A stretch of 64,000 nucleotides of DNA, taken from ZC4RG30 sp963812195. Its GTDB lineage: Bacteria; Pseudomonadota; Gammaproteobacteria; Steroidobacterales; Steroidobacteraceae. This document shows, piece by piece, positions 28,701 to 37,492 of this stretch. Positions within the stretch are counted from its first letter, which is position 1, and each line of letters starts with the position of its first letter. Both the position numbers and the translations under genes were made by a program. The notes below the pieces were generated by a model. It was given only the letters and a program-made list of their open reading frames with translations. It was not told the DNA's origin and ran no database searches. The DNA lies in the NCBI GenBank assembly GCA_963812195.1, contig CAWEUI010000008.1, forward strand, positions 93,958-157,957. Reading direction: 5' to 3'.

Positions 28701-29050
28701 TTGAGCAGCTGCGTGTACAGCTTGATCGCCGCGGCCCCGCCCGGGTCCACACGCGATATTTCGGCGTCCTGACGTTCCTGCTCGCCGCCCTCCAGCGACA
28801 GGTCTCCAAGGCGACGCAGCGCCTCGGCTTTCAGCGCCGGATCGGCATCCGGGAGCGTGAGGAACTTGCGGTAGTTCTGCATTGCCTTGTCGGCACTGGC
28901 GTCCGCCGGCGCGTCCTTGCGAATCTCGATCTTGCGCCTGGGCAGATCCTTCAGCGTCGGCGCTGCCTTACCTTTGGAGGCGTCTGCCGCAACGCCGGCA
29001 CAAGGCAGTGCCATCAGCACGCATGCCAGCAGGGTATGGAATGCCCTCAC
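25736..29050 (-). CDS. Large periplasmic TPR protein (1104 residues)
   Basis: A secreted scaffold protein. A signal peptide covers about 1-22 (FHTLLACVLMALPCAGVAA). Most of the rest is helical with many tetratricopeptide repeats, for example AKLYTQLL/KALAALDEVVQRYP at about 115-165, DAAGILLARNPP in the middle, and a clear C-terminal pair (APLTQLGLVQRQRGEFAAAADSYARALAIDP, in parts). It ends in a Pro/Ala/Glu-rich tail. Length and repeat type resemble the giant TPR components (GltE/GltI class) of the Agl-Glt machine. It overlaps the following TPR-cluster genes at both ends by four bases, so it is tightly co-translated. Confidence 0.85.
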   Translation of the reverse strand: MRAFHTLLACVLMALPCAGVAADASKGKAAPTLKDLPRRKIEIRKDAPADASADKAMQNYRKFLTLPDADPALKAEALRRLGDLSLEGGEQERQDAEISRVDPGGAAAIKLYTQLLKEHPDYAQNDRVLYQLARAYETTGQPEKALAALDEVVQRYPHTADIVEVQFRRGELLFSAHRYREAQDAYAQVTAAGGGEFYQQALYKQGWSLFKQNLNEESLPLFARLLDAQLRDPGSPHGYRPLATLGRADRELVEDTLRVMSLTFSYQQGVEPLNRFVTQIGNPPYAALLYSKLGDLYVEKQRYQDAADTYRAFVARAPNDEASPLLVTQAIEAYRKGGFPDLVLDGKREYAQNYNFGTAFWKGRKREDYPQIATELKTHLTDLAAYHHEKAQKSRQPADKASNYAQAVKWYRIELQSFPEDEDAEQVNYHLADALYESGDYAHAVDEYERTAYTYAPGPDAAKAGYAALSAYQKQEALLPESERAAWHARSIAAGVRFARTFPDHPDSAGVLTRATEELYKAHDLPHALEAAGILLARNPPATAAQRRIAYSVTGQAQFDQGQYAAAESAWSQARVLAAGDKDLTRTLSEQLSVAVYRQGEARRDAGDDQGAVDEFLRVARVAPGAPTVETAQFDAAAELIKLQDWPRAIQVLEAYRHDYPKSKRQSDVTQKLAVAYTQAGRGSQAAGEYERIAASSDQPPEVRIEALGLAADQYEKSGDVAHAVPLLEKLVKQYPTPVADRIETRQKLADYAAQAGDTKKVAYWQQQIVKADASAGAERTDRTRYLAARASLALAAPARDHFRSLKLTSPLSRSLKPKRAALDAALAAYKSAAAYSIAEVTTQADFEIAELYRQLSVDLMDSERPKKMSADERDQYDVILEEQAAPFEDQSIALHEANAARVRDGVYDDGVKASFDALAKLLPARYGKTEMPVAWSPGLALSPEATVAFQHAMQLQQAGKLEDAEVEFAESARLAPASPAPLTQLGLVQRQRGEFAAAADSYARALAIDPQYAPALRNLGVLRDLYQDDPVGALQCFQQYQTVTGEDRPVSGWIAEVKVRADKLAPPAPPAASPEAAPVPEPTSAPATTPAPAGASTVQAEAG

Positions 29051-30993
29051 GGCGCCGTCCCCTGGGCCGGCGCCGATTCCGGCGCGGGCGTGGCCTGGCT
29101 TTCGGACGCGCGATCGTAAATGGTGGCCAGTGCGAAGCGCGCCTGCACCTCGTAGTCGGCTATCCGCTGCCGCTGTTGCTGCAGCTCGTTGACCGCGATG
29201 CCGGCCAGCAGCTGTTCCTGGGCCCTGCCCGCCGCATCGAGCCGTGCACGCAGCGCCTTGATGCGCGCCTGCAACGCCGCAATGCGCGCGGAGAAGTCAC
29301 CGGTGGTCGTGGGGGCGCTGCGCCGCGCTTCCTCCACGCGCAGCCACAGGTTCTGGCTCTCGCCGAGCAACTTGTCGAGGTTCTTCAAATCCCGGCGCTG
29401 CTGGTACAGCCGTTGCGGATAGGCCTCGCGCATATCCCAGTACAACACGCCCTTGATCAGCTTGAGCTTGTCGCGCATTGCATCGGTCGCCGCATCGTGA
29501 GGCTCGGTCATCAGCGCGACTTCGATCTTCTGGATGAGCTTCCACTTGGATTGCTGGTCGGGCGTACCCAGGGCCGCCACATCCTCGTGATTGACGATGT
29601 CGTTGAGGCGTCCCGCCGCGGCCTGGCGGCGCGCCGTGAGCTGCTTGAGCACATCGCTGCCCAGCAATGCATCCACCCGCGGCGTGCGCTCGGCATAGGC
29701 CTTTTCGCGTGTCTCGATCATGTCGTCGTATACGGCCATGTTCTGGTTCCAGTGCGCCAGCGTGGAACCGAGGTAGGCCAGATCGCGGTAGTTCTTCAGG
29801 CCTTCCTGGAAGTCGTTGCCCGCCAGGATCGGGTACAGATAGCGCGACTCGGGTTCGTCAGGCAGGGTCCGCAGCTGCCAGAACCAGCCTCGCTGCGGCG
29901 AGTCGATGTCATCTCCACCAACCAGCTCGTGCGTGAGATCGCCGGCCTTCACCCGAGCAATGGCCGCGTCGATGCGGCCGCGCTCGTCGGCGAACGAACT
30001 CAGGGCCTTCTCGTAATAGTCGGCGGCCTGGCCACTGGCACCGAGCTTGGTGAACGCATAGGGCACCGCCAGGTACGCCTCCTGGACGGCCGCATCGAGC
30101 AGATTGCGATCACGCAGTTCGGTCCAGGGCGTCAGTGCATCCTCATTCCTGCCCTGCGCGGACAGCGCCCAGCCCAGCCCCAGCAATGCGCGGCTGGACT
30201 GCGGCCCCTGCAGTCGCACGCGCTCCAGCACCGGCTGCGCGCGTTCGGGCTTGCCCGCCTGCAGCCAGGCATAGCCCTGGGCCACGTTGGCCTTGTCCTT
30301 CAGCGCCAGCATCTCCTCGTTGCGGCTGTCGAGCTGGCCGACTGCTTCCAGGAACGGCACGGCGTCCTCCAGCCGGCCCTCGCGTGCCAGTGCCACGCCC
30401 AGGTTGAAACGCGCGTACTGCATCCAGCTGCTGTCGCTGTGCCACGCGGCGAGCAAGGTAATGGCGTCGTCATAGCGCTGCAGGTGCATCAGCGCATTGG
30501 CCTCGAGATTCACGCGTTCAGCCTGCTGTGCCGGGGCCAGCAGGCCATCGACCTTGTGCAGGGAATCGACGCAGCGCTCGTAGTAGCCGCGCGCGTACCA
30601 GACCTTGGCCAGGTAGAACCAGGCGCGCGCCTTGACGTTGGCCGGTATGTCATCGGCCGCCAGCACCGACTCGAAGATCCGCCCGGCCTCGTTGTGCATG
30701 CCCAGCTGCAGGTACAGGCCGCCAGCCAGCAGCTGCGCCTCGAGCTCGTGATGCGGCATCAGATGCCAGTGTTCGTAGGCCTCCAGCCGGACCAGTGCCT
30801 CCAGGTCCTCGCCCATGAAGTCCTGGAACAGCACATCGCCGTAGTGCAGGTCCTGCACCCGCGTGGCAGGCAGCCGGTCCGGAGCGTGCTTGCCGCGCGC
30901 CGGCAGTGCCGCCGGCGCCAGCAACAGGCCGGCAGCCGCGAGCCCCGCGATCACCGCGCGGCGCCGCTTGCCCGTGGTGGGGACCCGGTTCAC
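29047..30993 (-). CDS. Secreted TPR protein (648 residues)
   Basis: A helical repeat protein with an N-terminal export signal after a basic stretch (GKRRRAVIAGLAAAGLLLAPAALPARG). TPR-like units run over about 60-330 (GRIFESVLAADDIPANVKARAWFYLAKVWYARGYYERCVDSLHKV, shown in parts, is typical). The C-terminal half is a long helical region with coiled-coil character (DFSARIAALQARIKALRARLDAAGRAQEQLL in parts). Partner and role are unknown, but the four-base overlap with the 1104-residue TPR gene and the small protein just upstream place it in the same envelope complex. Confidence 0.83.
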   Translation of the reverse strand: MNRVPTTGKRRRAVIAGLAAAGLLLAPAALPARGKHAPDRLPATRVQDLHYGDVLFQDFMGEDLEALVRLEAYEHWHLMPHHELEAQLLAGGLYLQLGMHNEAGRIFESVLAADDIPANVKARAWFYLAKVWYARGYYERCVDSLHKVDGLLAPAQQAERVNLEANALMHLQRYDDAITLLAAWHSDSSWMQYARFNLGVALAREGRLEDAVPFLEAVGQLDSRNEEMLALKDKANVAQGYAWLQAGKPERAQPVLERVRLQGPQSSRALLGLGWALSAQGRNEDALTPWTELRDRNLLDAAVQEAYLAVPYAFTKLGASGQAADYYEKALSSFADERGRIDAAIARVKAGDLTHELVGGDDIDSPQRGWFWQLRTLPDEPESRYLYPILAGNDFQEGLKNYRDLAYLGSTLAHWNQNMAVYDDMIETREKAYAERTPRVDALLGSDVLKQLTARRQAAAGRLNDIVNHEDVAALGTPDQQSKWKLIQKIEVALMTEPHDAATDAMRDKLKLIKGVLYWDMREAYPQRLYQQRRDLKNLDKLLGESQNLWLRVEEARRSAPTTTGDFSARIAALQARIKALRARLDAAGRAQEQLLAGIAVNELQQQRQRIADYEVQARFALATIYDRASESQATPAPESAPAQGTAP

Positions 30994-31004
30994 CTGGTTC
31001 CCCG

Positions 31005-31625
31005 CTATTCCCAGTCCCGGATCTCGAATTCCGGCTGCTGTTTGGCCTGCCGGTCAGAGATCTTCAGTTCCAGATACTTGGCACCGACGGACTTCTCGAA
31101 ATTCAGCGTGGCGCCGCGCGAATAGTCCTGTCCATGCGGGCCCTTGCCCGTGAACAGCGCGACGATCTCGTGCTTGCCCACCTTCAGATTGCCAAGATAC
31201 AGCCGTTGCACGCCACCCTTGAGCAAGGCCTCGGCCTCGCGCGGCGTGTACAGGTGCTTGGCCACCTGTTTGTCATCGATACGCAGTTCCACAGAATCCA
31301 GCGCGAAGAAATCCCCCACGTCCATCGACAGGAACACCGCCACCTGCGTGTTGGCCGGGAACAGCAGTTCCTCCTCCAGCACGAACAGATCGCGGTTCAA
31401 TTCAACCGTGTCCTTCTTGATGGACTGGATCTGCTCATCCAGGGCACGCGTATCCGCCGGTGACGCCGGCGTGTCGGCGTCGGCATTCGCCGCGTCCGCG
31501 GGGGCCGCGGCAACAGCCGGGGCATCGGCGGCGGCTGTCGGCGTGTCGGCGGGTCCCTCGGCGGCGACGGCGATTGGCGCGAGCAGCGCGAGCAGTAGCC
31601 CCGGCAGTGTATTCAAGTGCTTCAT
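31005..31625 (-). CDS. Secreted beta-rich protein of the TPR/TolQ cluster
   Basis: A 206-residue exported protein from ATG 31625. The upstream open frame is antisense to the thioredoxin-like gene and is discarded. A signal peptide covers about 1-22, followed by an Ala/Asp/Pro-rich linker (about 23-60), a short helix (DTRALDEQIQSIKKDTVELNRDLF in parts) and a beta-sandwich-like domain (AVFLSMDVGDFFALDSVELRIDD, then LYLGNLKVGKHEIVALFTG). No family is recognised. It lies between the thioredoxin-like gene and the TPR genes with short gaps, consistent with one operon. Confidence 0.78.
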   Translation of the reverse strand: MKHLNTLPGLLLALLAPIAVAAEGPADTPTAAADAPAVAAAPADAANADADTPASPADTRALDEQIQSIKKDTVELNRDLFVLEEELLFPANTQVAVFLSMDVGDFFALDSVELRIDDKQVAKHLYTPREAEALLKGGVQRLYLGNLKVGKHEIVALFTGKGPHGQDYSRGATLNFEKSVGAKYLELKISDRQAKQQPEFEIRDWE

Positions 31626-31659
31626 GATGCCTCTATGCTGTGCAGGCCGCGCCGGGCGG

Positions 31660-32187
31660 CTATTCATCGAGCAGTTCCCTGACCTGTTGCTGATACCCGG
31701 ACTCGCTGCCGCTCTTGTAGTCGCGCGCCGCCCAGCGGACCGTACCGCCGCGATCCACCAGCACCAGCATCGGCAGGTTGTCGACGCGATAGGCACGCGC
31801 AACCTGCTTGTCGGGATCCAGCAGCATCGGATAGTTGACCGGATGCGCCACCGCGTAACGGGCCGCCTCGACGACGTCGTCATCGACATCCACCCCGAGT
31901 ACCGCCAATCCCGCCGACTGGTAGGTGTTCAGCAAGCTGCTGATCGCCGCCAGCTGCGCTCCACAGGAGCTGCAGTGACTGCTCCAGAACGTGAGCAACA
32001 CCACCTGGCCGCGATACTCGGCCAGGCGGAAATTGGTGCCGGACGTGGCCTTCAGCGTGAAATCCGGGGCGCTCTGGCCCAGCAGCCGGTAGGGTTGGGC
32101 ACCCGACGCCGCGGCGGCGGCCAGCAGCAGCGCCGCCAGCAGCAATAAAGATGAGCGTCCGGCATTTCGCACAGCAGCATGCACCAC
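31660..32187 (-). CDS. TlpA/AhpC-TSA-type periplasmic thioredoxin-like protein
   Basis: A 175-residue protein beginning at GTG 32187 (a second GTG follows directly). A signal peptide of about 30 residues precedes a redoxin domain with the sequence TFWSSHCSSCGAQ, so the redox pair is Cys72 and Cys75 in CSSC, with the cis-Pro loop VDNLPMLVLVD. The usual WC before the second cysteine is replaced by SSHC. It is the first gene of the minus-strand TPR/TolQ operon. It may reduce or isomerise disulfides or haem-ligand cysteines of the neighbouring secreted cytochromes. Confidence 0.87.
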   Translation of the reverse strand: MVHAAVRNAGRSSLLLLAALLLAAAAASGAQPYRLLGQSAPDFTLKATSGTNFRLAEYRGQVVLLTFWSSHCSSCGAQLAAISSLLNTYQSAGLAVLGVDVDDDVVEAARYAVAHPVNYPMLLDPDKQVARAYRVDNLPMLVLVDRGGTVRWAARDYKSGSESGYQQQVRELLDE

Positions 32188-32246
32188 GCGCTATTTAACA
32201 GTTGATGACAGGATAGCGCGCCGGCACTTCCAGGCAATGACGTGCT

Positions 32247-33813
32247 TCACGCGATCGGCGCGAAAGCCGTCCAGTTGTCCAGTTGCGACCCCAGCCCGTT
32301 GGTCGGGAACAGCGTCTGCATGTCCCCGGTGCGGCCGTGCAACGCCAGGTAGTTCAGGATCACCACTTCCACCAGCTGGTTCACCGCGTTGGCGCCGGGG
32401 TGGCTGGTCGTGGCCACCGAGCCATCGTTGTTGAACCAGCCGATCTGGTTGCGCGGCACGCCGCTGGTGGCAGGCATCATCACCGGCGGACCGGCCGGGT
32501 TGTACACCAGCATCACGGTAGCGGCGGTCGACTGGTTGTCGCCGGTCCAGACGCCCTTGCCACGGCCCCCGGTGGAGTTGTCGATCATGCCGTTGGAGGC
32601 CAGTGAGCCGTCGCTGAAGATGTAGACCATCAGCGGGCGGTTGGTGCGCGCCGCGTATTCCAGGCAGGCCCCGATGCACTCGCCGGCGCGCTCATCCCGC
32701 GCCTCACCCGTGGAGCGATCCCCCGTGTGATAGTCGTAGCCGCCCAGCTGCACCGTGCCGGCACCGGCATTGCCATCGATGACCATCTTCATCACCGCGG
32801 CGGTCTTGCGATAGTTGGAATCCGAGTCGTACTCGGCCTGCGTCCAGATACCGGTCGGGCCCACGATGTTCGGGTCAATGTCCGGATTCAGCGTGGTCGG
32901 ATCATTGAACTTCTCGGCCAGATAGGCGGACTTCACATAGCCGCACTTGTTGAAGTCCTTCACTTCGGCATCCGTAGGACCGCCACCAGATCCGGTAAGA
33001 CCGGTGGAGACGTGAGCGTGCTTGTCGTTGGTGAGCGCCGCCATCGTTTCCATCACCGACACGGCGTCGGCCGGATCATTGAACAGCGTGCCCAGTTCAC
33101 CGGTATCGACCAGTCCGGTCACATCGCTGGCGCGGTCCACCTTGGTCGGGCGCAGGCGCGGATCCATCATCGCGGCCGGCGCCGCGGAATTGCCGCCGGA
33201 ATCCGAACTCTGCGTGCCGATCAGCGTCAGCAGTTCGCCGCGCGAACCAGTCTTGGCAATGCCGTACATCGGATTGTGCGGGTTGTTGCCCGTGTCGTTT
33301 TCCGAGCGGGCCGCGAGGATCGCGCCGTTGGTATTCAGGCCGGTGCTTGCACTGGCGCGCAGCTTCATGCCGCGCAGCCATGCGCTGTCGATGTGGAAGG
33401 ACAATGCCGAAACTCGAATCGATCTGGTTCGGCAGATTGGGCGTCATCGTGCCGGGCAGGCCCAGCTTCGAATAGCCGGCTGCCGACAGGAAGTCCAGCT
33501 GCCCCCCCTGCTGGCCGATCAGCACGTTCGAACCGGCGATGTTGGCGCCACCGGAAAGGTCGAAGCAGATGAACGGGATCATGCCCGCCCCGCCGGTCAG
33601 ACCGCAGTTGGCCAGCCCCAGGTAGTTCAGATCCGCCTTCACGTCCGCCCGGGCCGTGCGCGGCAGCAGCAATCCGGGGACGAACACCGTGGCGGCGCCG
33701 CCGATCAGGCCGGCCGACAGCATCTCCCGGCGCGTCACCGGATACGGATGATCGGCGTGCAGGATGGGCTCGTTCAGGCCGCGGCCCTTGGGAATCTTGC
33801 GGATGTAGCGCAT
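32247..33813 (-). pseudogene. Tat-exported DUF1501-like protein, interrupted by a single-base frameshift
   Basis: Two overlapping frames make one protein. The first (from ATG 33813) begins with a Tat signal: Arg28-Arg29 in PVTRREMLSAGL, then a hydrophobic stretch ending LPRTARA. It continues to about 33405 (NQIDSSFG). The second frame takes up LSFHIDSAWLRGMKLRA and runs to 32247. Omitting one base at about 33405 restores a continuous protein of about 520 residues. The C-terminal half contains GGYDYHTGDRSTGEARDERAGECIGACL-like sequence (in parts) and PLMVYIFSDGS, resembling the metal-dependent DUF1501 (sulfatase-like) fold. It is probably co-transcribed with the two upstream cytochrome genes. 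Assembly error, programmed slippage and true loss of function cannot be told apart here. Confidence 0.75.
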
Positions 33814-33824
33814 GGTTCGTGCCT

Positions 33825-36305
33825 CTAGAGAATCTCGAGAACGCCGCTGCCCAGCGCGGCCCCGCAGGCCGCCTTGGCCACGGTCGCGCTGCCGGCGCCA
33901 TTGGTCACCAGCTTGTCGATCAGGCTCGACAGCTCGGTACGTGCCTGCGTGCCTGTCGGCTGGCTGGCCAGATCCGTACCGTCAGTCTTCTCCTGGAACA
34001 CCTTCTGCAGCAGCGGCACGATCAGCCTGTCCTTGCCGGCCGCATCGGCGAACTGCGAGGCCGCGCTGGCGTTCACGTCAAGCTGCGGGAAGAACGCCTG
34101 GCGGGTGCTCGCGTTGTTCACCATCACCGAGCAGTACTTGATGGCCAGCTGCGCAATGCCGGTCTGGTGCGAGGCCAGGAAGGCCTGCATGTCCGGTGTC
34201 GGCGGCAACTGCTGCTGCACCTGCAGGTAAGTGCTGCGCACGCCACTGTCGGTGGTGGGCACTCCGGTGATCCGCGACATGCTCTGGTTGAGCTGCTCGA
34301 AAGTCCGTACGCCGATGTCCGAGGCGGGCGCCAGGTCCACCTGCGGCGAAGGCACGCCGACCGCCGGTGTACGCGCGTGCGTCTGGTTGGCGATCTGGTC
34401 GAAGCTCAGGAAGAACTCATCCGAGTCCGGTCCCTTCTGCAGCGGAATGACGGTGCCGATCTGCGACAACAGCTGACCTTTGTCCGGGGAGTAGTTCGGA
34501 TCAGTCACGTTGATGTCCAGATTGGCATAGGCCTGGCCATTGGATACCTCGGCCCCGTTCTCGCCGATGCGGATGCCGTGTATCGGGATCGAGCCCGGCA
34601 GATAGTTCGGATCCAGGCTGATGAAGGTGGGCTTGTTGAACAGATAGCTGTAGCTGTCGTACTGGCTGACCTCGAACATCACGAAGACCTTGCCGGCCGA
34701 CTCACCGATCAGCGGACCCACATCGAACAGCAGGAAGTACTTCTCGCCCACTCCGGCGGCGAAGTTCTGCTGGACCTGCTCCGGCGTGAGCGCGTGGTCG
34801 TGGATCGCCACGAAACGCAGCACGCCCTCCCACTGGCGGTTATTGGAGGTCTCGTTGCCCAGCACCAGTGCAAAGGTGTCGTCCCAGCCCGCCAGCGAAC
34901 CGCCGACACGCGGATCCACGTCACCCGTGTAATTGCCGTTCACGTACAGGCGCCGGCCGTTGATCGGATCGTAGGTCAGCACGACGTGCTGCAGGGTGGC
35001 CTGCGCATCACGGTCGGTATCCAGTGTCAGCAGTGAAGGTGCGCCGTTGGGCCCGGTTGTCGTGGAGCGGCCCAGCGCCTCGTACTGGTATTCGCGCTGC
35101 GCCAGCGTCACGTTGCGCGTGGTCGCGCTGCCGGAATAGCTCACCAGGTAGGCGTCCTCCTGGTTGATGTTGGCCGGCGCGGCCCATACCTCGATGGAGT
35201 ACTCGCCGGTCGCCTTGATGGCATCGGCCAGCTTGGCACTGGCGGTGACGCTGCCCTGGGCCTTGCCGCCGGCGCGCACGTCGTCGGCCTTCTTGATATT
35301 CACGCCCCAGCCGCCAACCCAGCTGATGTTGCCGGACATGGTGAGATTCAGCTCGGCACCCTTGCCGCTGGTGTCGTAGATCGTGTCGCCGCTGCCGGTC
35401 TTGAACTCGTACTTGGCGATCGCGTACTGGTCCATGCGGTTGCCGCCGGAGGCGATGGTGCCGTCATACAGGTTCAGCGCCCGGCTGACCTTCAGGGTCG
35501 GGTCCACCGGCGTGACGGCCACCTGATCGGCAAAGGCCTGGATGGCCGCCTGCATCACGTCGGCGTCGTGCGCACAATCGGAGGTCCAGCAGTTGTGCGA
35601 TTCCTCGCGCAGACGAATCACGAAACGCGAGCTGGCCGGATCGTCCAGGTTCATCTTCGCCTGGGCCGCCGCATAGGCCTCATCGACGTCGGCGCTGGCG
35701 AAGAAGGGCGAATGCGGATCCGGCGCCGTGGACTGGTGGCAGCGCAGGCACTTGCCGTTGCCGCGCAGCAGCGGCCACACGGTGCTGCCGAATCCCGAGG
35801 AGGACTGCGGATAGACCTTGCTGTCTCCCACCGTCTTCTCCGGCGGTGCCACCAGCTGGATCTGCGTGCCGCCGGCAGCCGCCGATCCGGCCCAGTTGCG
35901 GATCCACACGGTAAGGATATCGGCGCAGGCGCGCGCGCTTGATTGCCAGCAGTTGTGGCCGCCCGCCACCTTGGCCACCAGCGCCGACTGGTCGGGCTCG
36001 GTGAGATTCACGTAGGGCAGAATGGCGTTGTACGCCGCATTCACGTCGTCGCTGCGCGCGAACTCGGGAGCCTGACCCTTGGTCTGGTTGTGACAGGCGC
36101 CGCAGCGGTCCGAGCCCTTGACGTTCTGCCAGAAGTTGATGCGGAACGACTGGATGTCCGCATTCTCCGGCGCCGGTCCGGCGTAGTCGTCGGCGGCACC
36201 GCCCGTCTGTACCGGGTTGCTGTTGGCGGTAGTGGGCGCTCCGCCCGAACAGGCGGCCAGCAGCGCCAGCGCAGATGCCAGCAGGGTGAGTTTCAGGGTC
36301 TTCAT
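33825..36305 (-). CDS. Dihaem cytochrome c lipoprotein with LamG-like domain
   Basis: An 826-residue lipoprotein. Lipobox LLAACSGG gives a lipidated Cys near residue 17. Two CxxCH haem motifs occur early (DRCGACHNQ and GKCLRCHQS, the first hundred residues and about 180), each in a repeat with NCW (GGHNCWQSS, ESHNCWTSD). A concanavalin-like LamG region spans about 300-540 (YSIEVWAAPANINQEDAYLV, HVVLTYDPINGRRLYVNGNY). The C-terminal part is a conserved helical domain. ATG 36305 is preferred because GAAGGGA lies nine bases upstream; the in-frame ATG at 36314 would abut it. The design suggests an electron-transfer lipoprotein with a carbohydrate- or surface-binding domain. Operon with the next two genes. 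Confidence 0.85.
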   Translation of the reverse strand: MKTLKLTLLASALALLAACSGGAPTTANSNPVQTGGAADDYAGPAPENADIQSFRINFWQNVKGSDRCGACHNQTKGQAPEFARSDDVNAAYNAILPYVNLTEPDQSALVAKVAGGHNCWQSSARACADILTVWIRNWAGSAAAGGTQIQLVAPPEKTVGDSKVYPQSSSGFGSTVWPLLRGNGKCLRCHQSTAPDPHSPFFASADVDEAYAAAQAKMNLDDPASSRFVIRLREESHNCWTSDCAHDADVMQAAIQAFADQVAVTPVDPTLKVSRALNLYDGTIASGGNRMDQYAIAKYEFKTGSGDTIYDTSGKGAELNLTMSGNISWVGGWGVNIKKADDVRAGGKAQGSVTASAKLADAIKATGEYSIEVWAAPANINQEDAYLVSYSGSATTRNVTLAQREYQYEALGRSTTTGPNGAPSLLTLDTDRDAQATLQHVVLTYDPINGRRLYVNGNYTGDVDPRVGGSLAGWDDTFALVLGNETSNNRQWEGVLRFVAIHDHALTPEQVQQNFAAGVGEKYFLLFDVGPLIGESAGKVFVMFEVSQYDSYSYLFNKPTFISLDPNYLPGSIPIHGIRIGENGAEVSNGQAYANLDINVTDPNYSPDKGQLLSQIGTVIPLQKGPDSDEFFLSFDQIANQTHARTPAVGVPSPQVDLAPASDIGVRTFEQLNQSMSRITGVPTTDSGVRSTYLQVQQQLPPTPDMQAFLASHQTGIAQLAIKYCSVMVNNASTRQAFFPQLDVNASAASQFADAAGKDRLIVPLLQKVFQEKTDGTDLASQPTGTQARTELSSLIDKLVTNGAGSATVAKAACGAALGSGVLEIL

Positions 36306-36319
36306 GCGTTGCATTCCCT

Positions 36320-37492
36320 TCAATTGCCCTTGCAGTACGCGGCCGTCTGGGCGAACACGTCCTTCATCTTGTAGCCGCCGGCCTTGAACTGCCCGATGAC
36401 GTTGTTCACTTCGTCGCGATCGGACTGGTTCACGGGCGGATGCAGGCATATGGTCTTGAAGACCTTCTCCACCTGGCAGCGGGCGAACTGGTCGCTGTTG
36501 GCGAGCTCCGCGCCCATGGACTTGGCGCCATTGCCGCTGGCGGGCATGCTCTGATCCCAGCCCAGCACACTGTTCTGGCCCTGGCGCCAGTAGTTGTGCC
36601 AGCCGTCGTCCTGCGTGACGAAGCCGGGTTTGAAGTTGTCCGAATTGATCAGGTACTTGGGCTGGACCTGACCATCGGTGTATTCCAGCCGCCCGGTGTC
36701 CGGATTGAAGTTGTAGTACGCGAATGCCTGCGCCAGCGGATCCATGCCGCTATGGCAACCGATGCAGTTGTTCAGGAACACGCGCGAATCACCGCCCGGT
36801 GACCGGCTTACGTCCTGACGGATGCGGTCCGGCGCAACGTTCACGTCGTGCACCTGCTCCATGTCCTTGCACATCTGGCTGATCAGCGTGAAGCGGAACA
36901 TCGCGCGGTTGGTGCCCGCGATGAAGAATGCCTGCGCGGCGGCGCGCGTGGTCATGATGCCGGCGGTGGCCTTCACGGGAAGGCCGGTGTGGGCGGACTG
37001 CGTGTCACGCACCAGCACGCTGGCATCGCCCAGATTCGCGTCCTGGTCCTCGAGGGCCTGGTAGAGGTTGTTGTCGGACGGTGAGTAGGCCGGGAAGCCG
37101 GCACCGCCGACGTACAGGATGTCACCGGAGAGCACCTGCCGGTAATCCACGTCGTCGCGGATCATGCCGATCACCGTCGCCGTGTAGTCGTTGAGCGGCG
37201 CGAACACGGTCTGGTCGCGGTTGGTCCAGGGCGTGATCCAGTTCTTCAGCGTCGTGGTGTAGAAACTTGGCTCCTGCATGGCGATGCGCGCGGCCCCTGC
37301 CGCATCGCCGGTTGCCACCTTCTGCTCCATCTGATCGAGCACCTGCTGGGTCGGCGGCACACCGGCAATGCGGTCGTGGATCCGCTTGGCCTGCTCGCGC
37401 GGCCCGGCCTGGGTCAGGCCCGCTGCGCCGCAGGCGAGCATCGTACCCAGCGCGGCCACGGCCAGATTCCTGCCTTTGTCTGTTCGTATCAT
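36320..37492 (-). CDS. Secreted monohaem cytochrome-like protein
   Basis: A 390-residue exported protein from ATG 37492 (MIRTDKGRNLAVAALGTMLACGAAGLTQA). One CxxCH motif lies in VFLNNCIGCHSGMDPL, and the residues around it (AGTNRAMFRFTLISQM) resemble secreted proteins of unknown function that accompany LamG cytochromes and Tat-exported DUF1501-like proteins. Three conserved Cys near the end (FARCQVEKVFKTICLHPP) may be structural. It is the first gene of a minus-strand operon with the LamG cytochrome and the Tat protein, and it is divergent from the HzsA-related gene across 250 bases. A TATATT at about 37550 could be its -10 element. Confidence 0.8.
   Translation of the reverse strand: MIRTDKGRNLAVAALGTMLACGAAGLTQAGPREQAKRIHDRIAGVPPTQQVLDQMEQKVATGDAAGAARIAMQEPSFYTTTLKNWITPWTNRDQTVFAPLNDYTATVIGMIRDDVDYRQVLSGDILYVGGAGFPAYSPSDNNLYQALEDQDANLGDASVLVRDTQSAHTGLPVKATAGIMTTRAAAQAFFIAGTNRAMFRFTLISQMCKDMEQVHDVNVAPDRIRQDVSRSPGGDSRVFLNNCIGCHSGMDPLAQAFAYYNFNPDTGRLEYTDGQVQPKYLINSDNFKPGFVTQDDGWHNYWRQGQNSVLGWDQSMPASGNGAKSMGAELANSDQFARCQVEKVFKTICLHPPVNQSDRDEVNNVIGQFKAGGYKMKDVFAQTAAYCKGN

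Noticed and set aside
28882..31125. Long open frame of about 747 codons on the plus strand opposite the TPR genes
   Set aside because: It is antisense to two well-supported TPR genes, lacks a ribosome-binding site and shows only composition-driven Gln/Arg-rich sequence, the usual shadow in GC-rich DNA.
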